Positions 17,769-26,219 of a DNA stretch of 64,000 nucleotides are shown here, in pieces; the stretch's first letter is position 1; every line of letters starts with the position of its first letter. Origin of the DNA: Streptomyces sp. TSRI0281 (GTDB lineage Bacteria > Actinomycetota > Actinomycetes > Streptomycetales > Streptomycetaceae); the NCBI RefSeq assembly GCF_001905125.1, contig NZ_LWLE01000016.1, positions 1 through 64,000 of the forward strand. The letters are read 5' to 3'. The notes under the pieces were generated by a model that ran no database searches, was not told the origin of the DNA, and worked only from the letters and a program-made list of their open reading frames with translations. A program made the translations under genes and the position numbers.

Positions 17769-17871
17769 GCCGCGCCCGCGACGAGCAGCCCGCCGGGCGC
17801 CCGTCGGCTGGTGACACTGTGGGACACACGTTGTGCTGCCCTCTGTGAGGGGGCCCAGTAGCCGAACAGGT

Positions 17872-17902
17872 CCCCGGGTTCCTGGATTCGACTTTCCCGG
17901 GG
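17872..17902. terminator. 7-bp stem hairpin between converging genes
   Basis: CCCCGGG at 17872-17878 pairs with CCCGGGG at 17896-17902 around a 17-base loop. It lies between the plus-strand MFS gene and the minus-strand Nudix remnant, so it could end both transcripts. Confidence 0.4.
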
Positions 17903-17980
17903 CCTCCTCGTGGCCGTCGAAGAGGTGCCGTGCATGCGGCGTCAACCGGCCCGGGTGGAAAGGGTGGCCACTGTCTGGCG

Positions 17981-18484
17981 TCACCAGCGGGCGACGAGGG
18001 TCTCTTCCTTACCCCGGTTGCGATACAGCCAGGTGGTCCCCGGCGCGATGGCCCCGGTCAGATAGCCGACGATGGGGTCCCGCTGCGTTGCGCTGTCCAG
18101 CTCACCGAGCAGCTTCAGTGCGTCGTGCAGGGGGAAGAAGGCAGCCTGTTTGATGTCGCCGTCCTTGGGTGCGATGTCCCCCGAGCACTTGTCGATCTCG
18201 AAGGCGACGGCCAACGCCGAAGGGTGTTGCTCGGAGTCGATGTGCATGAGGAATGCGGTGCGTACCGGGTCGCCCACCAGTAGTCCGGTCTCCTCCTGCA
18301 GTTCGCGCCGAAGAGCTTCGTTCATGAGCTCGCCGTCCTCGACGCCACCGCCGGGGAGGGATCAGAGAATCTCGCCGTTGATGCCGAGGCTCTCTTGCAC
18401 GAGCAGGATCTCGTTGCCTTGACGGACGATGCCAATGACCAACTGCACCCGGGGCTTTGGGGCCGTCGAATTCTCTGCTGCCAT
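17981..18484 (-). pseudogene. Nudix hydrolase with in-frame TGA
   Basis: The frame from ATG 18484 begins APKPRVQLVIGIVRQGNEIL and continues in the same frame to the Nudix box (GGGVED, then MNEALRRELQEETG, with all catalytic glutamates). Exactly where homologues have tryptophan before SLPGGG, the codon is TGA at 18364-18362. No indel is involved: one G-to-A change from TGG explains it. A shorter product could start at ATG 18325, but it would lose the first strand and part of the Nudix box. It is most likely a pseudogene. Confidence 0.65.
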
Positions 18485-18589
18485 GCCGCAGACCGTATGT
18501 GATGGCCGGTTCGCCGGTAGCCCGGGCCGCCGAGGCGACGGTTGCGGCCACGTTGATCATCGTGAGCTGTGTGAACTTACGAGGAGACG

Positions 18590-18691
18590 GTGGCCGCAGG
18601 TCACAGAATCGATCCCGGCCGTTGGCGCGAGGCGTTTGAGGTGGCCATGGGCCGCATCGCGGGCATCGGGGGCCTGTTCGCCCGGCGTTGA
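18590..18691 (+). mobile_element. IS701-like transposase N-terminal remnant
   Basis: A GTG at 18590, with GAGGAGA upstream, opens a 33-codon frame. Its IDPGRWREAFEVAMGRIAG segment matches the usual start of IS701-family transposases (RWRE..F..LMGRIAGRF). The frame then diverges and stops. The rest of the transposase is not visible, so this is a short relic. The family call rests on one motif. Confidence 0.4.
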
Positions 18692-19011
18692 ACCCCGGTT
18701 CCGATCCACTCACTCGACTGGTGAGTCGTCGCGAGGCGCACACCGGGTGCCCGACACACCGATGAGACAGACCAGGGCTCGGATGGGGTCGAAGCGGTCG
18801 GTCCGATAGCCGTCGGCGCCCCGCCCGGGTGAGGGACCGGGCGCCGAAGATCCGGGCCGGGTCGTGGCGGCTTTGGGCGAGCGCGGGTCTGCCCTGTCTG
18901 CCCTGGGCCGGGCGTGCGGGGCGGTCAGTGGGCTTCGCCACGCTCCGTGTCCGCTGTGGGGCCGCACTTTCGGGGTGCGGTTGCCCATCCCCGGTGCATT
19001 AGTTACTCTCG
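18692..19011. other. 320-base gap, no supported gene
   Basis: Both strands have short frames only. A minus-strand segment near 18711-18820 looks somewhat protein-like, but it has no start and no family I recognise. It may belong to the same IS debris as the relic at 18590. Confidence 0.3.
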
Positions 19012-19036
19012 ATATTGCTAAGAATATTGGTAATCA
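19012..19036 (+). promoter_or_regulatory. AT-rich promoter/operator region of the efflux operon
   Basis: This is one of the few AT-rich spots in the window. It holds an ATATT-N6-AATAT inverted repeat at 19012-19027 and two head-to-tail copies of a GATATTGCTAA / GAATATTGGTAA motif just before the MFS start. It is the natural site for the MarR protein encoded at the end of the operon. The hexamers of the promoter are not clear. Confidence 0.4.
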
Positions 19037-20548
19037 ATGAACCGAGGTAAAATGGGTGCCGACCCGACCGCCGAGCCGTACCGGTGGCGATGGCTGATCC
19101 TGGTGGTGATGATCGTTGCGGAGGTCATGGATCTCCTGGACGCGTCGATCGTCAACGTCGCAGGTCCCGCGCTGGAGGAGTCCCTCGGCGCCAGTTCCGT
19201 CGGTCTGCAGTGGGTGATCGGCGGCTATGCCCTCACACTGGGGGCCGGCCTGGTCCTCGGCGGCCGGCTCGGTGACCGCTATGGGCGGCGCCGGATGTTC
19301 CTGATCGGTCTGGCGGCCTTCACGCTGAGCTCGCTGCTGTGCGCGCTGTCGCCGAACATCGAGTCGCTGGTCGCCTTCCGGCTGCTCCAGGGCACTGCGG
19401 GGGCGATGCTGCTTCCGCAGGGCCTGGGTCTGCTGCGCGAGAACTTCTCCGGGGCCGAGCTCACCAAGGTCTTCGCGATCTTCGGTCCTGTGCTCGGCCT
19501 GGGCGGCATCATCGGCCCGGTTCTGGGCGGTTTCCTCATCGAGGGCGACTTCTTGGGCCTCGGGTGGCGATCGGTGTTCCTGGTCAACTTGCCCATCGGG
19601 CTTGCGGCCCTGGCCCTCGCGGCGAAGTTCGTCCCGAAGAAGCAGGGCGATCGCACCGTGCGCGTCGACATGGTCGGCGCGGGCCTGGTCGTAGTGTCCT
19701 GCGCGCTGATGGTGCTGCCGCTGAACCAGGGGCAGGAGGACGGCTGGCCACTGTGGACCTGGCTGTGCATGGCCGCCTCAATCGTCGGATTCAGCCTGTT
19801 CGCGCTGCAGCAGCGCCGCACCGCCGCGGCAGGCCGTGAGCCCCTGGTGACTCCGGGCCTGCTGCGCAAGCCCGCCTTCACCGTCGGGCTCGGCGGTATC
19901 GCCCTGTTCTTCGGCGGGCTGATCGGCACGCAGCTCGTGCTCACGCTGTTCCTGCAGATCGGCCGGCACTTCAGCGCCGGGGACGCGGGCCTGGGCAACC
20001 TGCCGCTCGCGGTGGGTACAGCGATCGGCGGCGCGGTCAGCGGTGCGTTCCTCGCCGACAAGATCGGCCGCAAGGTCCTCCAGGTCGGGCCGCTGGTCCA
20101 GCTCGCCGGTGCGGCGCTGCTCTGGTTCGAGCTCGACCGTCTGAGCGCCGGTTCGTTCTCGATCTGGGACATCGCCCCGGGTGTGGCGGTGGCCGGTATA
20201 GGAGCGGGCATGGTGATCGCCGCCCTGTTCAGCTTCATCCTCGCCGCGGTCGATGACGACGAGATCGGCTCCGCCTCCGGCGTGCTGTCCGCGGTGCAGG
20301 CCATCGGCGGCTCCATCGGTGTGGCGATCTTCGGCTCGGTGTTCTTCGCGCAGGCCAAGACCGGTGACTTCACCGCCGGCTTCCACCATGCGCTGATCGT
20401 CCAGGCGTGTCTGCTGGCGGCGTTCTTGGCCATCACCTTCCTGCTGCCGAAGAAGGGCCGGCCCGAAGAGGAACAGCACGGCATCACGCCCGCTGCTTCC
20501 GACAGCGGTTCTGCCGGCTCCGGTGCGAAGAGGGACGTCACTGTGTGA
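19037..20548 (+). CDS. DHA2-type (EmrB/QacA) MFS multidrug efflux transporter
   Basis: This 503-residue, 14-helix major facilitator protein has ASIVNVAGPALEESLG in helix 1, GGRLGDRYGRRRMF in the first loop, and a motif C region GPVLGLGGIIGPVLGG in helix 5. Such pumps export drugs with proton exchange. ATG 19037 and ATG 19052 are both possible; neither has a well-spaced ribosome site. It heads a unit with a TetX-like monooxygenase and a MarR regulator, the layout of a drug-induced resistance operon. Confidence 0.85.
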   Translation: MNRGKMGADPTAEPYRWRWLILVVMIVAEVMDLLDASIVNVAGPALEESLGASSVGLQWVIGGYALTLGAGLVLGGRLGDRYGRRRMFLIGLAAFTLSSLLCALSPNIESLVAFRLLQGTAGAMLLPQGLGLLRENFSGAELTKVFAIFGPVLGLGGIIGPVLGGFLIEGDFLGLGWRSVFLVNLPIGLAALALAAKFVPKKQGDRTVRVDMVGAGLVVVSCALMVLPLNQGQEDGWPLWTWLCMAASIVGFSLFALQQRRTAAAGREPLVTPGLLRKPAFTVGLGGIALFFGGLIGTQLVLTLFLQIGRHFSAGDAGLGNLPLAVGTAIGGAVSGAFLADKIGRKVLQVGPLVQLAGAALLWFELDRLSAGSFSIWDIAPGVAVAGIGAGMVIAALFSFILAAVDDDEIGSASGVLSAVQAIGGSIGVAIFGSVFFAQAKTGDFTAGFHHALIVQACLLAAFLAITFLLPKKGRPEEEQHGITPAASDSGSAGSGAKRDVTV

Positions 20549-20551
20549 TCC

Positions 20552-20588
20552 CCGGTCCGGTGCCGCCCGAACGGCGGCCCCGGACCGG
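20552..20588 (+). terminator. Very stable hairpin directly after the MFS gene
   Basis: CCGGTCCGG-T-GCCGCC at 20552-20567 pairs with 20573-20588 around a five-base loop, with a single mismatch. It begins four bases after the stop of the pump gene and 42 bases before the monooxygenase start. It may attenuate readthrough or protect the upstream mRNA, giving different levels of the two products. Confidence 0.55.
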
Positions 20589-20629
20589 CGCGCGTGGAGC
20601 GCACGTGAGGAAGGAAGCGAGGGAGCGTT

Positions 20630-21829
20630 GTGGCCCATCGGAATGTTCTGGTCGCGGGAGCGGGCATCGCCGGCCCGGCCCTGGCCTACTGGCTGCACCG
20701 CCGCGGCCTCGCGGCCACGGTGGTCGAGCGTGCTCCCGCCGTGCGGGAGGGCGGGCAGACTGTGGACCTGCGGGGCGCCGGGCGCACGGTGGCCCGCAGG
20801 ATGGGGCTGGAGCGGACGCTGCAGGCCCACGCCACCCGCGAGGAAGGCATCCGGTTCGTCGACCGGGCGGACCGCGTGAAGGCCGTCTTCTCCTCCGGAG
20901 CCTTCGGCGGACAGGGCCCGGTCGCCGAGCTGGAGATCCTCCGCGCCGACCTGTCCCGCCTCTTGTACGAGGAGACGCGGCCCTACACCGAGTACCTGTT
21001 CGCCGATGAGATCACCGAGTTGTCACAGAGCGACGAGAGGGTGCGGGTCACATTCCGCGGCGGTGCCGAGCGGGACTTCGATCTCGTCGTCGCCGCCGAC
21101 GGTGCCCGCTCCCGCACCCGTGACCTCGTTTTCGGCGACGCGGCGGACACCCGGCCCGTGGGCCTGACGGCCGCCTACTTCACCCTCCCCGGTGAGCCCC
21201 GCGACGGGCGCTGGGCACGCTGGTACAACGCTCCCGAGGGACGCGTGGTGACCCTGCGCCCCGACAACCGCGGCACCACCCGCGCCTCGCTGTCCTTCCT
21301 CTCCCCGCCCCACGGGGGCGAGCAACACGAGAAGCTGGTGCCGGAAGCGCAGAAGGAGCTCCTGCACCGCATCTTCCGCGAGGCCGGCCGGGAAACGGCC
21401 CGCGTCCTGGCGGCCATGGACACCGCGCCGGACTTCTACCTCGACCACGTCAGCCAGGTCCGCATGCCCCGCTGGTCCCATGGCCGCGTCGCCGTGCTCG
21501 GGGACGCCGGGTACTGCCCCTCGCCCCTGAGCGGCATGGGCTCCAGCCTCGCCTTCACCGGCGCGTACGTCCTGGCCGGTGAACTCGCCCACCATGCCCA
21601 TCATGAGCAGGCGTTCACTCGCTACGAGGAGGTCCTGCGCCCCTACGCCGAGCGGGCCCAGGACCTCCCGCCCGGCGTGCCGCGCATCGCCGTACCACGT
21701 ACCCGGGCGGGTATCCACACCCTCCACCTGGTTCTGCGGGCGGCTGCCCGGCCCCGCGTGGCCGGGCAGCTGAACCGGTTCCTCGTCCCGCCCGCCGACA
21801 CCTTCGCCCTGCCCTCCTACAGTCTGTAG
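20630..21829 (+). CDS. FAD-dependent monooxygenase, TetX-like
   Basis: This 399-residue class A flavoprotein monooxygenase has an N-terminal GAGIAGPALAYWL dinucleotide motif, a central DLVVAADGARSRTRD (DG motif), and VAVLGDAGYCPSPLSGMG (GD motif). These hydroxylases use NADPH and O2 on aromatic substrates, and TetX-like members inactivate tetracyclines. GTG 20630 follows a purine-rich stretch (GAGGAAGGA and GGGAG). Its place between an MFS pump and a MarR regulator supports a detoxification role. The substrate is inference only. Confidence 0.8.
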   Translation: MAHRNVLVAGAGIAGPALAYWLHRRGLAATVVERAPAVREGGQTVDLRGAGRTVARRMGLERTLQAHATREEGIRFVDRADRVKAVFSSGAFGGQGPVAELEILRADLSRLLYEETRPYTEYLFADEITELSQSDERVRVTFRGGAERDFDLVVAADGARSRTRDLVFGDAADTRPVGLTAAYFTLPGEPRDGRWARWYNAPEGRVVTLRPDNRGTTRASLSFLSPPHGGEQHEKLVPEAQKELLHRIFREAGRETARVLAAMDTAPDFYLDHVSQVRMPRWSHGRVAVLGDAGYCPSPLSGMGSSLAFTGAYVLAGELAHHAHHEQAFTRYEEVLRPYAERAQDLPPGVPRIAVPRTRAGIHTLHLVLRAAARPRVAGQLNRFLVPPADTFALPSYSL

Positions 21830-21886
21830 ACGTCACGCATCATTGGTTGCCAACGCCTTCAGCGATCGAGGAGCAGCTTTCACGCC

Positions 21887-22357
21887 ATGACTGCCAACCA
21901 GCCCACCGACCCCCAGCCCGCGGCCCCGGTGGAGGGTTCCATCCGCAACCAGTTGCGGAACCTGACCCGCCGCCAGCAGCGGTTCGAGCGGTACCTGGGC
22001 CGGCAGATGCACGTCGATCCGGCCGGGCTCGCGGTGATGGACCACCTCGTCAGCGCCGGTCCGGCGACGCCGAGCGAACTGGCACGCGAACTCACTACGT
22101 CAACGGCGGCGATGACGCTGGTCATCGACCGCCTCGCGGACGGCGGACATGTGAGCCGGCAGCCGCACCCCAGTGACCGGCGCAAGGTGCTCGTGACACC
22201 GGCGGAGCACTGGGAGGAGGCTGCGTTCGAACACGTCGAGCCCCTTGTCGTGGGCATCGGCGAGATCGCCGAGTCCATGACGGCCCAGGAGCAGGCCACG
22301 GTGGCGGCGTTTCTTGAGCGGGCGGTGGCTGCCTACGACCGGGCAACCAAGGCGTAG
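21887..22357 (+). CDS. MarR family transcriptional regulator
   Basis: This 156-residue winged-helix dimer protein has a recognition part SELARELTTSTAAMTLVIDR and wing DRRKVLVTPA. MarR proteins repress detoxification genes and let go when they bind phenolic or drug ligands. Its site as the last gene of the efflux/monooxygenase unit, with an AT-rich repeat region before the first gene, suggests it controls that unit. The start ATG 21887 follows GAGGAGCA. Confidence 0.82.
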   Translation: MTANQPTDPQPAAPVEGSIRNQLRNLTRRQQRFERYLGRQMHVDPAGLAVMDHLVSAGPATPSELARELTTSTAAMTLVIDRLADGGHVSRQPHPSDRRKVLVTPAEHWEEAAFEHVEPLVVGIGEIAESMTAQEQATVAAFLERAVAAYDRATKA

Positions 22358-22379
22358 GCCGCCAGCTCCGATCGCGGCC
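22357..22379 (+). terminator. Short hairpin after the MarR gene
   Basis: GGCCGC at 22357-22362 pairs with GCGGCC at 22374-22379. The stem starts in the stop codon of the regulator gene and could end the operon transcript. Confidence 0.3.
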
Positions 22380-22645
22380 TCCAGCCCCACGGTGAGCCCG
22401 GCGGTGGTGTCGCTGGCATCTGGGAGCGAGCCGAGCGCGGCGTCGACGGCCTCCTGGACGAGCCCGGCGGCGCTGCGCTCCGGGTGCGGGCCGGGATCAG
22501 CCGGTGACGGATGCGAGCCAGGCGAGTGATCAGGCCGTTCCCTTCCTCGAATCCCTTGTGGCCTTGTCGAGTTCGGTCTCTTCGGCGGTGATCCGGCGTC
22601 GCTTCACAAGGCGGGCAGCGGCGTTCAGGGTGAGATGATCATCTG

Positions 22646-23530
22646 ATGAAACCGACTAGTCGCCGTACCATCCTGACCTCTGCGGCAGCCGTGGCCGGCC
22701 TGCCCCTGTTGAACGATCTGGCAGGTCGGGGACATACCGCTGCCGCGGCCACGGCGGGGTACACCTCGAACACCGAGCTGTACAACAGCAAGATTCACAA
22801 GGAAGGGACGCACTGGGCGCGTCGCTTCCGCCGGACGCCCCCGCACGAGCTCATCGACAACGCGAGCGCCGGCAGCGAACCCATCCGCAGTACGGCGATC
22901 ATCGCGCCGCACGGTGGTGGCATCGAGGAGGGCACCAGCGAACTGTGTCTCGCCATAGCCGGGTACACACTCGCCGGGTCGGGGGCCACCCTCCCGGCCC
23001 CGGTGCCGGATGAGCCGCAGCGGGACTACTGGATGTTCGAGGGGATCTCCGAGTCCTCGGCACTCCACGTCACCTCGACCCTCTGTGACGACCCGGCCGC
23101 CCTCCATATCTGCGGCAGCAACATGTACGCCGTCTCCCTGCACGGTTTCGCCGACAACACGACCAGGAAGGTTCTCATCGGTGGCAAGGACACGCGGCTG
23201 AAGCAGAACCTCCAGGCCACCTTCGCCAGGCACTACGGCGCAAGCGACACCGCCCGGGCGGTGGAGGTGGTCATCGCGGGCCCCAACGACCCGCTGGATG
23301 GCGACGACCCGAAGAACATCGTCAACCGCACCCGTACCGGAGCCGGAGCCCAGCTGGAGATCTCTCGCGCACTGCGCAGCGCGATGTTCGGCGACTTCAC
23401 CGACGGCCCCAGCCGCAGGAGCACCGCGGGCGTCGGCACCGGCCATGAGGGCTACTTCTGGAACGGTTTCGTCAACGCCGTGCGTGATGCCGTCAACGAC
23501 CACGAACGCGGCATCATCTCCGTGCCGTAG
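22646..23530 (+). CDS. Tat-exported poly-gamma-glutamate hydrolase family protein
   Basis: This 294-residue protein starts with a twin-arginine signal (SRRTILTSAAAVAG) and a hydrophobic stretch, so it is exported folded. The mature part has IIAPHGGGIEEGTSELCLAI, the histidine/glutamate metal site seen in the family of phage-type zinc gamma-PGA depolymerases, and later LHGFAD and GKDTRL. Members cut poly-gamma-glutamate capsule or related amide polymers. It stands alone, with 290 bases upstream that show no gene. Confidence 0.75.
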   Translation: MKPTSRRTILTSAAAVAGLPLLNDLAGRGHTAAAATAGYTSNTELYNSKIHKEGTHWARRFRRTPPHELIDNASAGSEPIRSTAIIAPHGGGIEEGTSELCLAIAGYTLAGSGATLPAPVPDEPQRDYWMFEGISESSALHVTSTLCDDPAALHICGSNMYAVSLHGFADNTTRKVLIGGKDTRLKQNLQATFARHYGASDTARAVEVVIAGPNDPLDGDDPKNIVNRTRTGAGAQLEISRALRSAMFGDFTDGPSRRSTAGVGTGHEGYFWNGFVNAVRDAVNDHERGIISVP

Positions 23531-24162
23531 GGACACCGCGCGGATGTTGCAGAAGCACTGCGGAGTCGGGACGGTGATGATCTGCGGGTTTCTGTCGTTG
23601 GTCGTTCGGCATGGTGATGTCAGTGGGACCCTGCTCCTCGGCTCTCCATGAAGCGCCGAAGCCACCGCCCACACGCACCCCACGGGCTTGCCGGCATGAG
23701 GGGAGGGCTGAGGGGAAACGGCCAGGGGACGATTTTCGGCGTCGGGCCCGGTGACGGCATCCCCGGGCACAACGCCTCGTGAGCGGGGGCGGGCACCGGT
23801 CGTCATATGCGGCTCACCGCAGCGGGACGTCGGCGGTCACCAAGACGGTCTGGGCCAGGGCGGCAGGTGAAGGCGGCGGTCTTCAGCCGTTGGCCCTGGC
23901 GCAGTGGCCCCGGTGCAGGGTCGGTGACAGGCAGTTCTGCCCAGCCTGTTCGGTGCGTGTCCTCAGGCGCCCGCAACGGTGGCACTCCCTTGGCAGCTGC
24001 GGCCAGCGGCTGCCCGGCGTACCAGCGGGGTTCCTGGCGGCCCGGGGGCGAGGGGGCGGTCGACCGCCGCAGGTGACGAAGCGGCCGTACGCAACCGGGC
24101 CCGGCCAGGGGGGACGGCCCCGTCGTGGAGCCCGGCACGGCCCCCCCGGCCGCGGCCCGTCC
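23531..24162. other. 630-base gap with no supported gene
   Basis: Frames on both strands are Arg/Pro/Gly-rich shadows. There is no start with a ribosome site and no family match. The 3' end of the permease gene borders it on the right. Confidence 0.45.
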
Positions 24163-25398
24163 TCACGCCGCGTGCAGCGCCAGCGTCGGTGAGAGACGGG
24201 ACGCCCGCACCGCCGGGTAGAGGCCCGCGATCGTGCCGATCACCAGCGTCGCGCCGAAGCCGCCGCCGACCGCCCACGGCGGCACCACCCAGGGCAGCCC
24301 GCCGGAGTACGCGTACACCCCGGTCGCCGCCGCGCCGAGCCCCACGCCCGCCAGGCCGCCCAGGCCGGAGAGCATCAGCGACTCCGTGACGAACTGGATG
24401 CGGATCTGGCCCCGGGTCGCGCCGAGCGAGCGGCGCAGCCCGATCTCGTAGCGCCGCTCCAGCACCGAGATGATCATGGTGTTGGCGACCCCGACGCCGC
24501 CGACGAGCAGTGCGATGCCGCCCAGGCCCAGCAGCAGGCTGCTGAACGCCCCCTCGGTCGCCGCCTTCGCCCGGAGTGCCGACGACGGGTCGGTGACCTT
24601 CACGTTCTGCGGATTCTGCGGGTCGACCGTCGCCGCCATCACCTTGCGCACGTCCTGCACCGCCGCGTCGGCCGAGCGTTCGTACACCGAGGTCGGGTGG
24701 CCCTCGAAGCCCAACAGGCGCTTCGCACCCTCCCAGCCGACCAGTGCGGACCGTTCGATCTCCGGCGCGAGCGGCAGCGGGGCGAGGATGCCGACCACGG
24801 TGAAGTACCGGTCGCCCATCCACACCTGCCGGCCCGGAGCGGTGATACCGAGACGCTCCGCGGAGATATGGCCGAGCACGACAGAGGGGTAGCGTCCGGT
24901 CGCGTCGTTGAGCCAGCTGCCGCTGCGTACCTCGCCGCGCAGCACCCGCAACAGGTCGCCGGTGGTCGCCTTGACGGTGATCCCGCCCGTATCGCCCTCG
25001 TCGATCTTCTCGTTGCGGCGTGCGGTCGCATCGAGGTCGGCGGTCGCACCCACCTCGTGGACGCCCTTGATCCGGCCCACCATCCCGACCGCGTCCTCGG
25101 GCAGCTCGACGTCCTGCCCGGCGAACATCGAATCACCGGGGGAGGCGACGAGCAGGTTGGTGCCCAGCTTGTCGAGCTCACGGAGCAGTTGGGCCTGGCT
25201 GGAGGCGGAGATGCCCACCACCGAGATCATCGTTGCGATGCCGATGGCGATACCCAGGGCGGAGAGCACGACCCGCATCGGTCGGCTGCGCAGCCCCGCC
25301 GAGCCGACGTGCAGTACGTCCCGGGGGCGGAGCCGGGCCGCTTTCAGCCGCCCCCGGCCCCGGCCGCCGACGTCGCGGTCCGCGCGCCGCGCCCTCAC
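24163..25398 (-). CDS. MacB-like ABC transporter permease (FtsX family)
   Basis: This 411-residue protein has one N-terminal helix (LSALGIAIGIATMISVVGIS), a large outside MacB_PCD-type domain and three C-terminal helices. These include LLLGLGGIALLVGGVGVANTM and the conserved ERRYEIGLRRSLGATRGQI loop before helix 3. It exports a substrate with the ATPase encoded just upstream; GTG 25398 overlaps that stop (GTGA). With the adaptor and lipoprotein it forms a MacAB-type efflux or lipoprotein-handling unit. Confidence 0.82.
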   Translation of the reverse strand: MRARRADRDVGGRGRGRLKAARLRPRDVLHVGSAGLRSRPMRVVLSALGIAIGIATMISVVGISASSQAQLLRELDKLGTNLLVASPGDSMFAGQDVELPEDAVGMVGRIKGVHEVGATADLDATARRNEKIDEGDTGGITVKATTGDLLRVLRGEVRSGSWLNDATGRYPSVVLGHISAERLGITAPGRQVWMGDRYFTVVGILAPLPLAPEIERSALVGWEGAKRLLGFEGHPTSVYERSADAAVQDVRKVMAATVDPQNPQNVKVTDPSSALRAKAATEGAFSSLLLGLGGIALLVGGVGVANTMIISVLERRYEIGLRRSLGATRGQIRIQFVTESLMLSGLGGLAGVGLGAAATGVYAYSGGLPWVVPPWAVGGGFGATLVIGTIAGLYPAVRASRLSPTLALHAA

Positions 25399-26219
25399 TG
25401 GTCCGCTCCTGATGCGGCGGGGGAGCGGCCGTTCCCGTATCCATCGCGCCCAACCGTGGATGGATCGCGTACGCCCGTGGATGGATCGCCTACGCCTGTG
25501 GATGGATCGCCTACGCCTGTGGACGGATCGCCTATGCCCGTGGGCGGATTGCGTACGTCCGCGACCACCTGGCCGTCCCGGATACGTACCTCGCGCGGCA
25601 GGTCCCGGGCGATCTCGGTGTCGTGCGTGATGACCGCGATGGTGGCGCCCTCCCGGTTGAGATCGCGCAGCAGCTTCATCACCGCTTCCCCGGACGCCGA
25701 GTCGAGCGCTCCGGTCGGTTCGTCGGCCAGCAGCAGCGCGGGTTCCCCCACGACGGCCCGCGCGATGGCGACCCGCTGCTTCTGTCCGCCGGAGAGCTGG
25801 TGCGGCTTGTGGTCGAGGCGGTCGGCGAGCCCGACCCGCTCCAGCGCGTCGGCGGCCCTGCGGCGGCGTACGGCACGGGAGAGGCCCGAGTACAGCAGCC
25901 CCTCCGCGACGTTGTCGCGGGCACTGACCCCTGGCACCAGATGGAACGCCTGGAAGACGAAGCCGACGTGCTGGGCGCGCAGCGCGGAGAGCCTGCGGTC
26001 GGAGAGCGCCGCCACGTCGTGCCCGGCGATGTGGACGGACCCGGCTGTGGGGCGGTCCAGGGTGCCGATGATGTGCAGCAGCGTGGACTTGCCGGAGCCG
26101 GACGGGCCGACGATGCCGAGGAGTTCGCCCTCCTCGACGGTGAGGTCCACCCCGCGCAGGGCGGCGACCGGGCCCGGGTACTCCTTGGTGACGCCCCTGA
26201 GGCCGACGACCGTGCTCAT
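25395..26219 (-). CDS. MacB-like ABC transporter ATP-binding protein
   Basis: This 274-residue ATPase of the LolD/MacB class has Walker A GPSGSGKST at residues 38-46, LSGGQKQR and LLLADEPTGALDS. The body ends near residue 225. The remaining tail is a run of seven-residue GDPSTGV-like units encoded by a 21-bp tandem repeat, which is unusual for this family. It is coupled by ATGA to the adaptor upstream and GTGA to the permease downstream, giving a tight three-gene unit. Confidence 0.87.
   Translation of the reverse strand: MSTVVGLRGVTKEYPGPVAALRGVDLTVEEGELLGIVGPSGSGKSTLLHIIGTLDRPTAGSVHIAGHDVAALSDRRLSALRAQHVGFVFQAFHLVPGVSARDNVAEGLLYSGLSRAVRRRRAADALERVGLADRLDHKPHQLSGGQKQRVAIARAVVGEPALLLADEPTGALDSASGEAVMKLLRDLNREGATIAVITHDTEIARDLPREVRIRDGQVVADVRNPPTGIGDPSTGVGDPSTGVGDPSTGVRDPSTVGRDGYGNGRSPAASGADQ
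25455..25559. repeat. 21-bp tandem repeat, five copies, inside the ATPase gene
   Basis: Five head-to-tail copies of a unit like CGTGGATGGATCGCCTACGCC cover 25455-25559, with only a few changes among them, mostly in the last copy. On the minus strand it encodes repeated GDPSTGV. The period is a multiple of three, so copy-number change would keep the frame. Confidence 0.85.

Noticed and set aside
16263..17984. A 573-codon minus-strand frame opposite the MFS gene
   Set aside because: The Gln/Gly/Arg/His-rich translation is the usual product of reading a membrane gene backwards; no family match.
19279..20667. A 462-codon minus-strand frame opposite the 14-TM pump
   Set aside because: Antisense shadow with many Pro/Ser/Ala runs and no ribosome site.
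22625..23806. A 393-codon minus-strand frame opposite the poly-gamma-glutamate hydrolase
   Set aside because: No start signal and no motif; the plus-strand gene has a Tat signal and metal site.
23779..24192. A 137-codon plus-strand frame after the hydrolase gene
   Set aside because: Arg/Gly/Pro-rich with no start signal and overlapping the permease 3' end on the other strand.
25455..25559. Considered as a CRISPR-like array
   Set aside because: Units are contiguous with no spacers and lie in frame inside an ATPase gene.
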